Source of the DNA: Methylohalomonas sp034521715
GTDB lineage: Bacteria > Pseudomonadota > Gammaproteobacteria > Methylohalomonadales > Methylohalomonadaceae
Assembly (NCBI GenBank): GCA_034521715.1
Contig: JAXHLY010000009.1
Coordinates: 124,001 to 188,000, forward strand
Length of the DNA stretch: 64,000 nucleotides
Reading direction: 5' to 3'
Position 1 is the first letter of the stretch; each line of letters opens with the position of its first letter. Shown one piece after another: positions 17,640 to 28,285 of this stretch. The notes under the pieces are model-generated. The model was not told where the DNA came from. It saw only the letters and a list, made by a program, of their open reading frames with translations, and searched no databases. Made by a program: the position numbers and the translations under genes.

Positions 17640-19579
17640 CTAGTTGTTGGCTCGTTCGTCGATAAGGTTATCAACCACTGAAGGGTCGGCCAGTGTACTG
17701 GTATCGCCGAGGTTGTCCAGTTCGTTGGATGCGATCTTGCGCAGGATCCGCCGCATGATCTTGCCGGAGCGTGTTTTCGGCAGTCCCGGGGCCCACTGGA
17801 TTACATCCGGCGAGGCAATCGGACCGATCTCGTCGCGGACCAGCTGCACCAGCTCCTTGCGCAATTCATCGCTGGGTTCAACACCTGACATCAGCGTGAC
17901 ATAGGCATAAATGCCCTGCCCCTTGACGTCATGCGGGAAACCGACCACGGCGGCCTCGGCCACCGAATCATGCAGTACCAGGGCACTCTCAACCTCCGCC
18001 GTTCCCATACGGTGACCGGAAACATTAAGCACATCGTCGATACGGCCGGTGATCCAGTAATAGCCATCGGCGTCACGACGGGCGCCGTCACCACTGAAAT
18101 ACTTGCCCGGATATATCTTGAAGTAGGTATCGATGAAGCGCTGGTGATCGCCGTATACCGTGCGCATCATGCCCGGCCACGGCCGCTTGATGCACAGCGC
18201 GCCCGTGGCCTCACCTTCAAGTTCATTGCCCTTGTCATCCACCAGGCAGGGTTCAACTCCGAAGAATGGCAGCGTTGCTGAACCCGGTTTGAGATCGATC
18301 GCGCCGGGCAGCGGCGTAATCATGTGGCCACCGGTTTCGGTCTGCCACCAGGTATCGATGATCGGACAACGCGCATCGCCGACAACATGATAATACCACT
18401 CCCAGGCCTCGGGATTGATGGGTTCACCAACAGTGGCAAGAATACGCAGGCTCTTGCGGCTGGTCTTTTTCACCGGTTCATCGCCCTGGCCCATCAGCGA
18501 GCGGATGGCCGTCGGTGCCGTGTAGAAAATATTGACTTTGTGCTTGTCGACAACCTGCCAGAAACGGCCGGCATCCGGATAGGTCGGTACGCCCTCGAAC
18601 ATCAGCGAAATCGCGCCGTTGGCCAGCGGACCGTAAACAATATAGGAGTGACCGGTCACCCAGCCGACATCGGCCGTGCACCAGTACACCTCGCCGTCCT
18701 GATAATCGAACACATATTTATGCGTCATGGCGCAAAAGAGCAGGTAACCGCCGGTGGTATGCAACACCCCTTTCGGCTTGCCGGTCGAACCCGATGTATA
18801 AAGAATGAACAGCGGATCCTCGGCATCCATTTCCTCGGGTTCGCAGTCGGCACTGGCCTCGCTCATCGCGGCTTCGTACCAGACATCACGCTTGTCATTC
18901 CAGTCGATATCGCCGCCGGTGCGCTTGACGACAATCACGGTATTCACATCCGGGCAGGATTTCAGCGCCTTGTCGGCATTCGCTTTCAATGCCACCGTGC
19001 GTCCGCCACGAACACCCTCGTCAGCCGTGATAACCACGTTACACTGCGAATCGAGCACGCGATCTTTCAGCGCCTCCGGCGAGAAACCGCCGAACACGAT
19101 CGAGTGGACAGCGCCGATACGGCAACAGGCCAGCATGGCCACTGCCGCTTCCGGAATCATCGGCAGATAAATACAGATGCGGTCGCCCTTCTTCGACGCC
19201 GCGGCTTTTCAGGACGTTGGCGAACTTGCAGACCTGCTCGTACAGCTCGCGGTAGCTGATATGCTTGTCATCGGCCGGGTCATCACCCTCCCAGATGATC
19301 GCGGTCTGGTCGCCACGCTTGTCCAGGTGCCGGTCCAGGCAGTTGTAGCTGACATTCAGCTTGCCGCCGATAAACCATTTGATGCTGGCCTTGTGGAAAT
19401 CCCATTCCTGAACCTTGTCCCACATCTTGCTCCAGGTCAGGAACTGATCCGCCTGCTCGCCCCAGAATGCATCGGGATCACTCGATTGAGCGCCGATACA
19501 TGGTTTCATACTGTTTTTTATTAACATGTGCATTCCTGGCGATATCCTCAGGCACCGGATGCTTCTCGATTTCCCACAT
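17640..19579 (-). CDS. acs: Acetyl-CoA synthetase, with two frameshifts near the 5' end
   Basis: It activates acetate to acetyl-CoA via acetyl-AMP. The true start is ATG 19579 (MWEIEKHPVPEDIARNAHVNKKQ), 6 bases after GGAGG. The frame breaks near 19487 and again near 19195. After that it is open to the stop, with the AMP-binding core YTSGSTGKPKGVLHTTGGY, DTWWQTETGGHM and the C-terminal KTRSGKIMRRILRKIA. That Lys is the one controlled by acetylation in other bacteria. The repaired length is about 646 residues, normal for Acs. ppa follows. A hairpin-rich leader and a sigma-54 activator gene lie upstream. Confidence 0.93.
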
Positions 19580-19710
19580 AACGACCCTCCTCTTCTACTC
19601 CAGGTCTCGACCGTCGACCGTCAGTCCTGGAAGTGTAATCCTGTTATTCAGGTAACGCGCTGTCCCGCAAGGAACATGGTATTTGGCCATCATATCGCAA
19701 AGACCCGTCT

Positions 19711-19742
19711 AAAAAAAAAGCAGGCTGCCAACAGCAGCCTGC
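19711..19742 (-). terminator. Strong intrinsic terminator upstream of acs
   Basis: GCAGGCTGC (19720-19728) pairs perfectly with GCAGCCTGC (19734-19742). On the - strand the stem is followed by nine Ts. It can end transcripts from the sigma-54 activator gene, or a short RNA made between the two genes. Confidence 0.92.
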
Positions 19743-19870
19743 CCAGGATATGTCGCTTTGCCCGAACCATTCCCAGTTTCCTGGGGGGCGACATATAGCG
19801 TTGCCGGCAATCAACTCGGGGTTCATTGCCCACTACGTAGCCTGACAAGGAGCAGTTTCCATGCCAGATC
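19743..19870 (-). ncRNA. Candidate structured RNA between the sigma-54 activator and acs
   Basis: On the - strand GGCAAT (19830-19825) pairs with ATTGCC near 19811-19806. ATATGTCGC (19797-19789) pairs with GCGACATAT near 19756-19748. Nested inside is a CCCAG-GAAA-CTGGG hairpin with a GNRA loop. A strong terminator follows directly. No open frame with a ribosome-binding site covers this. It could be a small RNA, a leader of acs, or the 3' end of the activator mRNA. I do not recognise a known family. Confidence 0.5.
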
Positions 19871-19962
19871 CGGGCAAATGCGGGGAAACAGCAAATGACT
19901 TTACATTCAATGGATTAAAGAACAACCGAATTACGCTCCCGCGCAAGCTGCAGGGGCAGTGC

Positions 19963-20011
19963 TGTTGCTGCAACATATTGCACAACAGCTGACTGTTGCA
20001 AACTGCAACAG

Positions 20012-20018
<7 letters not shown>
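19963..20018. promoter_or_regulatory. Cluster of TGTTGC/GCAACA palindromes at the end of the activator gene
   Basis: TGTTGCTGCAACA (19963-19975) is palindromic. A perfect 33-base palindrome (15-base arms, centre AAC) spans 19986-20018 and overlaps the stop codon of the activator. Its core TGTTGCA-AAC-TGCAACA resembles the candidate PhaR sites. AcoR-type activators also bind inverted repeats of this general form. Whether these are operators or 3' hairpins is open. Confidence 0.55.
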
Positions 20019-22033
<2,015 letters not shown>

Positions 22034-22082
22034 GTCCGATCTCCGGCAATCTCTCTAAGCAGGGTAATCGATAATAATACGT

Positions 22083-22862
22083 TTACCGGCCGGTTTCACC
22101 GGCTGCCGGCGACGGGCGGGCCGCCCGCAGCCGTCGCTCGACTTCGATCCACAGGGCGACATAGGCACGTGCGGCCTCGCTGCCGGCGGCATAGGCGCCG
22201 AGCGGCGCCCGCCTGACCCCCATCTGCTCGACAATGCTGGCATAGGGGATCGCCGTGCCGAGTGCTTCGGGGTGGGCCACGGGAAATTCCTCCAGTATCC
22301 TCTGGTGCAGCTGCCGGCGCCGGTCGACCATGGAAAAGAACGGTAGCAGGTTGAGTCCGCCATAATCACTGGTACAGAACGCCTTCACTTGTTCATAGGC
22401 CCGCAGTGACAGCGGCGTGGGGATGACCGGTATCAGCAGTGCATCAACGGCGCGAAACACGCTTTCTGAAACCTGCGAAATACTCGGTGCGCAATCCAGC
22501 AGCACGACATCATAGTCATCGGCAATCGGCCGGATGATTTTTGCCAGGCGCTTGCCAGGTTTCTTGATCTCGCTCAACAGCACATCCATCTCGCGGTTGG
22601 AAAAATCCGCCGGGATGACATCCAGCCCCGGATAGTTACTGGCCTTGATGAAACGCTCCAGGTCGTGCTTCTTGTTCAGGAGCTTTTTACTACCGCCTTT
22701 CAGGCTGGGCTCGATACGATAATAAAAGGTCGCCGCCCCCTGTGGATCCAGATCCCACAGCAGCACGCGCCGGCCGGCGCAGATCGCGCAGTAGGCGAGA
22801 TTGACCGCCGCCGCGGTCTTGCCGACGCCGCCCTTGAGATTATAAGTGGCCAGTATATTCAT
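22083..22862 (-). CDS. ParA family ATPase
   Basis: The 259-residue protein begins MNILATYNLKGGVGKTAAAVNLAY, with the deviant Walker A KGGVGKT of ParA/MinD-type partition ATPases, then LWDLDPQGAATFYY (Walker A') and VVLLDCAPSISQ (Walker B). No ParB lies beside it, so it is an orphan ParA that may place a cellular cargo rather than DNA. It follows the CHAD gene by 27 bases on the same strand, so the two are probably co-transcribed. With PHA genes on both sides, positioning of storage granules is a reasonable guess; it is not shown by the sequence. Confidence 0.9.
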   Translation of the reverse strand: MNILATYNLKGGVGKTAAAVNLAYCAICAGRRVLLWDLDPQGAATFYYRIEPSLKGGSKKLLNKKHDLERFIKASNYPGLDVIPADFSNREMDVLLSEIKKPGKRLAKIIRPIADDYDVVLLDCAPSISQVSESVFRAVDALLIPVIPTPLSLRAYEQVKAFCTSDYGGLNLLPFFSMVDRRRQLHQRILEEFPVAHPEALGTAIPYASIVEQMGVRRAPLGAYAAGSEAARAYVALWIEVERRLRAARPSPAAGETGR

Positions 22863-22889
22863 TGAGCACGCCTGTTAATCAGGATCGTT

Positions 22890-24452
22890 CTATTCAGCAG
22901 GCTTGAAAAGCGCCCTGCAGCGTTTACGGTTTTTCTTCCTGGCAAACTCTGCAAATGCTTCGGTGAAATCCCCAAGCAGGGCTTCATGGCGTTTGTCACA
23001 GTAATCGACAAGCTCGCGGACAAGTCCTTCCGTCTGTTCGCTCTTGAAACCGGCGCGCAGATCATCTCGCACATGCTGCAGGGTTTCTCCCTGCACGGCC
23101 GCATCAACAATCGCGCCCATGTTGTCCTGCAGGGTCTTCAGCGAGCCTATCACATCACCGATCGCTTCAGGCGGATACAGGGTCTGAAAGGCTTCCAGCA
23201 GATAGCGCAGCTTTTTGGCCCGCTTGCGCAGCTCATGCAGGGCGACCGGGTCCGCCGCCGGATCGAGATCGGCCCCTTCTTTCACTATCTTTTTGTAAAC
23301 CCGCCATATATTTCGATCGGCCACGGCCTTGGCCGGTTCTCCCGAAGCACCCGCGTCACACTCGCCCGCGCAAGCCGCCTGCAGAAAATCATGCCAGTCC
23401 TTTTTGAAACGTTCATAGCGCCGCGATCGCAGACCGCGCAACAACCGCGCCCGTGCCGTCCGCCGTTCCTGCTCCAGTACATGATGCAGGTCGGCAATGG
23501 CTTCACGTTTACATTCAAGTCCGGCATTGCCGACGAGTTTATCCAGATCGAGTAAAAACACATCCATGTCCCGGTACGGCCCGGTGATCTCGCTCAACCA
23601 TGCAAATACCGATTTGGCGTGGTCCCTATCCCGCTGTGGAAGCACATCGCGCACCTGGGTAAGCAGTGTCCGGCTGCGCCGGCAGGCAATGCGAAAATCA
23701 TGCAGAAACTCGGTATCCAGGTCGTCAATAATACCCGTCTCGTTGACTTCCATGATCGACAGCAGATAACCCAGAATGCGTCCCAGTGCCTGATCAGCCC
23801 TTTCATCAGGCGATAAAGGCAACTTCAATTTGGTCTGATACAGTCCGGGATGAATATCATGCTGCCGGCAAAGGCAATCGAACGGATCGATCTGCTCGTC
23901 GGCCAGCGGTATCCGCGATTCTAGCTTCACCCTGACGGCATCGGCCGCATCGCGATAACCGCGCAGTGGTTCGAAGACCAGCTGTTCATGCACTACATTA
24001 TTGCGGGAGCCGTCATTATGATGATAGCGCGAGCCGATCAGACGCACGATAGTCTTGCCGCTGTCATCGCGTACATCACTGGATGCGTAATCGTAATACG
24101 TGGAAACGACCGGCAGCAGGGCGCGCATCCTGCAGAGTTTCACCAGCCGGTCACGTAAGCGGCCGGGCGGCAGATCAGCCGGAAACCGGGGCATGCTCTC
24201 GACCGGCTGGCTGATCACCCCGGTCTCCCTGCCCCGATTGCGCAGGCGCAGCTGGTGCATGGGGCGGGTTTCATCCAGCTCCAGTACGAGATTCCTGTGA
24301 TACAGGCGCCAGTCGAAAGTATCGAGATACGTGCGCCGGCAACCGCCCGACTCCCGGCCGGACAGGCCGCCCTCCTCCAGCGCCAGCCAGTCACGCAGCC
24401 GCTCCGCGTCCGGCCATTCGGCCAGCACATACTGGTATTGTTTATCCTGCAA
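22890..24452 (-). CDS. CHAD domain protein with N-terminal CYTH-like region
   Basis: The 520-residue protein has a CYTH/triphosphatase-like N-terminal half (TYLDTFDWRLY, LELDETRPMHQLRLRNRG, VKLESRIPL). The C-terminal helical CHAD domain follows from about residue 225, with conserved basic helices (DTEFLHDFRIACRRSRTLL; ALHELRKRAKKLRYLLEAF). CHAD domains bind polyphosphate and target proteins to polyphosphate granules in Ralstonia. The strict ExExK start of CYTH enzymes is not evident, so hydrolase activity is doubtful. It forms a two-gene unit with the ParA gene, next to a PHB regulon, suggesting a link between polyphosphate and PHB inclusions. The frame is intact. Confidence 0.88.
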   Translation of the reverse strand: MQDKQYQYVLAEWPDAERLRDWLALEEGGLSGRESGGCRRTYLDTFDWRLYHRNLVLELDETRPMHQLRLRNRGRETGVISQPVESMPRFPADLPPGRLRDRLVKLCRMRALLPVVSTYYDYASSDVRDDSGKTIVRLIGSRYHHNDGSRNNVVHEQLVFEPLRGYRDAADAVRVKLESRIPLADEQIDPFDCLCRQHDIHPGLYQTKLKLPLSPDERADQALGRILGYLLSIMEVNETGIIDDLDTEFLHDFRIACRRSRTLLTQVRDVLPQRDRDHAKSVFAWLSEITGPYRDMDVFLLDLDKLVGNAGLECKREAIADLHHVLEQERRTARARLLRGLRSRRYERFKKDWHDFLQAACAGECDAGASGEPAKAVADRNIWRVYKKIVKEGADLDPAADPVALHELRKRAKKLRYLLEAFQTLYPPEAIGDVIGSLKTLQDNMGAIVDAAVQGETLQHVRDDLRAGFKSEQTEGLVRELVDYCDKRHEALLGDFTEAFAEFARKKNRKRCRALFKPAE

Positions 24453-24604
24453 TTCGGTCGTCTGTTTTTTTTAATCAACCGGGGAATAATAATGGGCCAT
24501 CAAGCCGCCCGCTGATTCTCCCGGTTTCGGTGCCTGAAGGCCAGTCTGGCTGTCATTTCAAGACTACGACAGTGGTCGAGAGATCCTGTCGTCATAACCT
24601 AATA

Positions 24605-24758
24605 TAAGGAAGCTCTGAATAATCTCCGCATGTCATTTAGACCAACGGCGTGGTGTCATTCCGACCAACGGGAATCGCTGAGCGTGGTACCGAGGCCTTT
24701 CGGACGCCCAACGGTGAGCAGGAATTCGTACTGAATGCAAATATTCAGAGCTTCCTTA
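24605..24758. mobile_element. MITE-like element with perfect 16-bp terminal inverted repeats
   Basis: TAAGGAAGCTCTGAAT (24605-24620) is the exact inverse of ATTCAGAGCTTCCTTA (24743-24758), bounding a 154-base element with no gene of its own. Its interior has GTCATTT and CCAACG-GG motifs shared with the repeat at 11391-11777, which ends in the same terminal sequence. It lies in the 3' part of a small - strand frame and seems to have truncated it. Confidence 0.82.
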
Positions 24759-24910
24759 AGTTTAACCTCATTTGATTCGCTTACCCCTGCTCGCTTCTTT
24801 AACTGCTTCATAAGCTTGGCAAGATTTCTCCTGTCTTTTTCAGGATATATATAGGCAACAATACAGTTCCACGAATCCTGAGTGTCGGTATAAAAATATT
24901 CCTGATTCAT
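24656..24910 (-). pseudogene. Small ORF, possible DUF3800 fragment truncated by the MITE
   Basis: The 84-residue frame begins MNQEYFYTDTQDSWNCIVAYIYPEKDRRNLAKLMKQLKKRAGV and resembles the first strand and helix of DUF3800-type RNase H-like proteins (acidic start, IVAYIYPE, SNEVKLKE). From about residue 57 the coding sequence lies inside the MITE, so the last 28 residues are not native. A full DUF3800 protein has 200 or more residues. The match is by eye and weak. Confidence 0.4.
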
Positions 24911-24934
24911 CGATACTTAATATTCATTGAATAT

Positions 24935-27900
24935 TCAAACTGGCCATTCACGCCAACCACACACTAACGGGAAATACAGTCCCAGTTTGATCGGCCGCTG
25001 TTCCAGCGAGCGCATGAACTCGGCGTAGCGTTCGAGCTGCGGCTGGTAGCGTTCCTGTTCGCGGTCGAGAAAGGTTTCGATATCACTGCCGGCATGGCTG
25101 CCGGTCTTGTAATCGATGATCCAGCGCGTGCCGTCTTCATCAATGAACGTGCGATCGAGGACGACGCTTTCCAGCCGGCCGTTGGCAACGCGCGCCAGCG
25201 CCAGTTCCGAGTCGGCCTGTTCGTGATTGTTGTCGAGTATCCACTGACCGCGCTTGTCATTGAGCATGCCCTGCAGGGCATGCTGCACCTGTTCGCCTGC
25301 CTCGCCCCGGCGTTCAGCCGGCAGGCCCTGCTGGCTGAGCAGTGCCTCGATGGTGGGTTGCAGTTTCACGATGCGCGAGTGCGGCCATGCAGCGGCGCCG
25401 TCGCGGGCGATGCGCTGTAACAGGCGATGCACGACGATACCGATCACGCGTGCGGTTTCACCGGCCCAGGAAAACTCGATCGGTGCCGGTGTCTCGTCCG
25501 ATGCCGTCATTGCTGTGGGCAAGGCAATGGATTCCGGCAGTGGCGGCACGGTCCAGTCGGCGGGCAGCCGTCTCGGCGTGTAAACCGTTGCCGCCGGTTC
25601 CGGCTGCGCGGCATGGCTGTCGCTGCAATAACCCGCGAACGCCTGTTCATAGGTCGCGGCAAGCTGCGGCCAGAGCAGCGACAGTGCGCTGCCGGCGTGC
25701 GGGGTTTTCATCTCGACACTGCCGTCCGGCTGTTCCTTCGCATTCACGTGACCGAGCAGATGCAGCTCCCGGCGGGTGCGGGTACAGGCGACATATAACA
25801 ACCGGCCGCGTTCGTAAACGGCACGTTCCCTGTCGAGTGACTGCAAGAATTTATAGACCGGATCGTTATCGGCGCCGGCGGCGGTCAGCGGCGCCATCAG
25901 CAAATCCGCCGACTGTTCGCGCTGGCGGATCTGCCACAGCAATAACTGCGGATCGTCATGACGCGGCGGCCGTCCCAGCCCCGGCAGGATGACACGATCG
26001 AATTCCAGTCCCTTGGCCTTGTGAATGGTCATGATCTGTAATGACTCGCCGGCATCCGGGTCCGGCGGCGCGAACAGCTGTTCCAGTTCGCGCACCAGCG
26101 CGGCACCGTTCAGCAGATCGCCGCCGGCTTCCATGCTTTCCAGCAGACGGAAAAAGGCGGTGGCATCATCCAGCGCCGCCGTTGAGCCCACGCAGGCCGG
26201 CCCGCCGAGCGCGTACCAGGCCGACTCGACACTGTTGCGCAGCGTCTGCCGGCGGCGATCCTGTAATACCCCGTTCATGACCTCGCGGACACGCGCCAGC
26301 CGGCGGCGGCCATCGTCGCTTAATAACGCATCATCGGCGTTGATGAACCCGGCGCCGGTGGCATCCGGCTGCATGGCGGCCAGCGCATGCAGATCCCGGC
26401 GCGTCAGGCCGCACCACGGCGCGCGCAATATCGACAGCCAGCTTATACGGTCTGCGGGATGCACCAGCGCCTGGCTCAGCGCCAGCAGATCGAGCACCAC
26501 CGGCTGATGGCCGAGGCGCTCGATCTCCATGGCGCGGTAGCGAATACCCCGCTGTCTCAACAAGGGCACCAGGCCGGCGAGATGATTGCGCGTCTGCACC
26601 AGTACCGCGGTGGTCGCATCGTCAGGCATGTCGTTTTGAAGGATATCGAGTACCTGTTGCGCCTCGGCGGCCTCGTCCTTGCCGAACTGCGGATACACCG
26701 ACACCGCCCGGCCGTCACCGTCATGCCAGACGGCCGACGGTGCATACGGCACGGCGCCGCTGGCGATATCCGGCTGCTGCGGCAATACCTGCCGGAAACA
26801 CTCGTTCACCCAGTCGACGATGCCCCGCGCCGAACGGAAATTGGTAGTGAGCTGCAGCGGTGTGAGCGCGATGTCGCCGAGGCCATGCTGCGCGGTTTCC
26901 AGAAACAGGCCGACCTCGGCGGCGCGAAAACGGTAGATCGACTGCATCGGGTCGCCGACCAGGAACAGGCTGCGGCCATCGCCGGGCTGCCAGCCCGCGG
27001 TCAGCAGCTTGAGCAGTTCGTTCTGTATCACCGATGTATCCTGGAACTCGTCGACAAGGATGTGCTGAATACGATAGTCGAGCCGCAGCCCGAGATCGGT
27101 CGGCTCGTCGGCGCTGCCCAGCGCCTGCAGGGCGCGTTCGGCCATTTCGGCAAAATCCACCTGACCATGCGCGCCGAACACGACCTTCAGCTGCGCCACC
27201 GCCAGCGGCAACAACTCGTCCAGCGCTTCCAGCAACTGCCACTGGCTGTCGTCATATTGCGGTTCGGGCAAATCGCGTACCGCGTGCAGGCGGCGGCGAA
27301 AGTCGTCGGCATCGGCCAGGTCCAGCAGCAATTGTTCGATGCGCGCCTTTTGATCCCTGGCATCTGCAGGCATGCCCTGGTTCTTGTTGAGTTTCTTGCG
27401 CCAGTCGCCGTCTTTCCTTGTAAGCAATAACTCGGCAATACCGCGCCACTGCGGCAATGCATCGGTCGTGGCGGCGGGCAATGTTTCCAGATCGCGACAG
27501 CTGGCGATGTCACCGTCCTGCAGATTGTTCGCGGCGAATGCGGCCAGCGACACGATTTCGTCGACGGCACCTTCGGGAACGGAGGCACGCAACTGTTTCA
27601 GCTGATGCTCGATCTCGTTGGCCAGCGCCCGCTCGGCATCGGCACGCCGGGCGAGCGACTTGATCGGCGCCAGCCACTGCTCGCGTTTGGGCAGCATGGC
27701 CATGAGCAGTCCGTGCGTCTTGTGCCAGTCGTTGTCGAGATGACCCAGCAATGCCGCGATGGCGCCGGACCAGTGCTGTTGCGACTCGAGTTCCTCCAGC
27801 GTCTTCCTGACCGCTTCTTCATACAGCTCGGCCGGTGTTTCGGTGATCTGCGGCTGGGCGCCGAAGCGGGCGAGCAGCGGCAGCTGGCGGGTCAGTTCGG

Positions 27901-28285
27901 CATTGAAGGAATCGATGGTCTGGATGCGCAGCCGTGCCGGATTGTCGCCGAGCTGCCAGTTCTGTTCGTGATCGCGGGCGCGCGCCGCCCGCGCCAGTTC
28001 GCGCAGGCGGGCCTCGTTATCCGAACCGGCCTCTGCATCGGCGTTGCGCAAGGCATCCAGCACGCGCTGGCGCATTTCGGCCGCCGCCTTGCGCGTGAAG
28101 GTAATGGCGAGGATTTCCTCGGGCCGTTCGACAATGGCCAGCAGCCGCAGGTAACGCTTGATCAGCAGATCGGTCTTGCCCGAGCCGGCCGGCGCCTGGA
28201 CGATGAACGAGCCTGCCGGGTCCAGGGCCTGTTCGCGCACGGCATGGTCGTCGGGTTGACGCGGCTTATCCATTGCCTGGCTCAT
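24935..28285 (-). CDS. addA: AddA-type double-strand break repair helicase-nuclease
   Basis: The 1116-residue UvrD-type helicase has Walker A QAPAGSGKT (about residues 28-36), motif Ia LAITFTRKAAAEM, Walker B ILVDEFQDTS, motif III LFLVGDPMQSIYRFR, and motif V/VI regions ending MTIHKAKGLEFDRVILPG and LLYVACTRTRREL. The C-terminus carries a RecB-like nuclease with WIIDYKTG (Asp and Lys of PD-(D/E)XK). With AddB it processes DNA ends for recombination. ATG 28285 is chosen because the first conserved residues follow soon after; the open frame back to 28672 is a shadow of addB. It overlaps the addB end by 20 bases, so it is translationally coupled. Confidence 0.93.
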   Translation of the reverse strand: MSQAMDKPRQPDDHAVREQALDPAGSFIVQAPAGSGKTDLLIKRYLRLLAIVERPEEILAITFTRKAAAEMRQRVLDALRNADAEAGSDNEARLRELARAARARDHEQNWQLGDNPARLRIQTIDSFNAELTRQLPLLARFGAQPQITETPAELYEEAVRKTLEELESQQHWSGAIAALLGHLDNDWHKTHGLLMAMLPKREQWLAPIKSLARRADAERALANEIEHQLKQLRASVPEGAVDEIVSLAAFAANNLQDGDIASCRDLETLPAATTDALPQWRGIAELLLTRKDGDWRKKLNKNQGMPADARDQKARIEQLLLDLADADDFRRRLHAVRDLPEPQYDDSQWQLLEALDELLPLAVAQLKVVFGAHGQVDFAEMAERALQALGSADEPTDLGLRLDYRIQHILVDEFQDTSVIQNELLKLLTAGWQPGDGRSLFLVGDPMQSIYRFRAAEVGLFLETAQHGLGDIALTPLQLTTNFRSARGIVDWVNECFRQVLPQQPDIASGAVPYAPSAVWHDGDGRAVSVYPQFGKDEAAEAQQVLDILQNDMPDDATTAVLVQTRNHLAGLVPLLRQRGIRYRAMEIERLGHQPVVLDLLALSQALVHPADRISWLSILRAPWCGLTRRDLHALAAMQPDATGAGFINADDALLSDDGRRRLARVREVMNGVLQDRRRQTLRNSVESAWYALGGPACVGSTAALDDATAFFRLLESMEAGGDLLNGAALVRELEQLFAPPDPDAGESLQIMTIHKAKGLEFDRVILPGLGRPPRHDDPQLLLWQIRQREQSADLLMAPLTAAGADNDPVYKFLQSLDRERAVYERGRLLYVACTRTRRELHLLGHVNAKEQPDGSVEMKTPHAGSALSLLWPQLAATYEQAFAGYCSDSHAAQPEPAATVYTPRRLPADWTVPPLPESIALPTAMTASDETPAPIEFSWAGETARVIGIVVHRLLQRIARDGAAAWPHSRIVKLQPTIEALLSQQGLPAERRGEAGEQVQHALQGMLNDKRGQWILDNNHEQADSELALARVANGRLESVVLDRTFIDEDGTRWIIDYKTGSHAGSDIETFLDREQERYQPQLERYAEFMRSLEQRPIKLGLYFPLVCGWREWPV

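Noticed and set aside
18324..19259. Open frame on the + strand opposite acs (311 codons)
   Set aside because: Shadow of acs; no ribosome-binding site or domain.
19743..19870. 6S RNA, c-di-GMP or cobalamin riboswitch
   Set aside because: The conserved sequence blocks of these RNAs are missing; only generic stems and one GNRA hairpin are seen.
19534..19985. Sigma-54 promoter of acs driven by the AcoR-like protein
   Set aside because: No GG-N10-GC pair resembling -24/-12 was found on the - strand.
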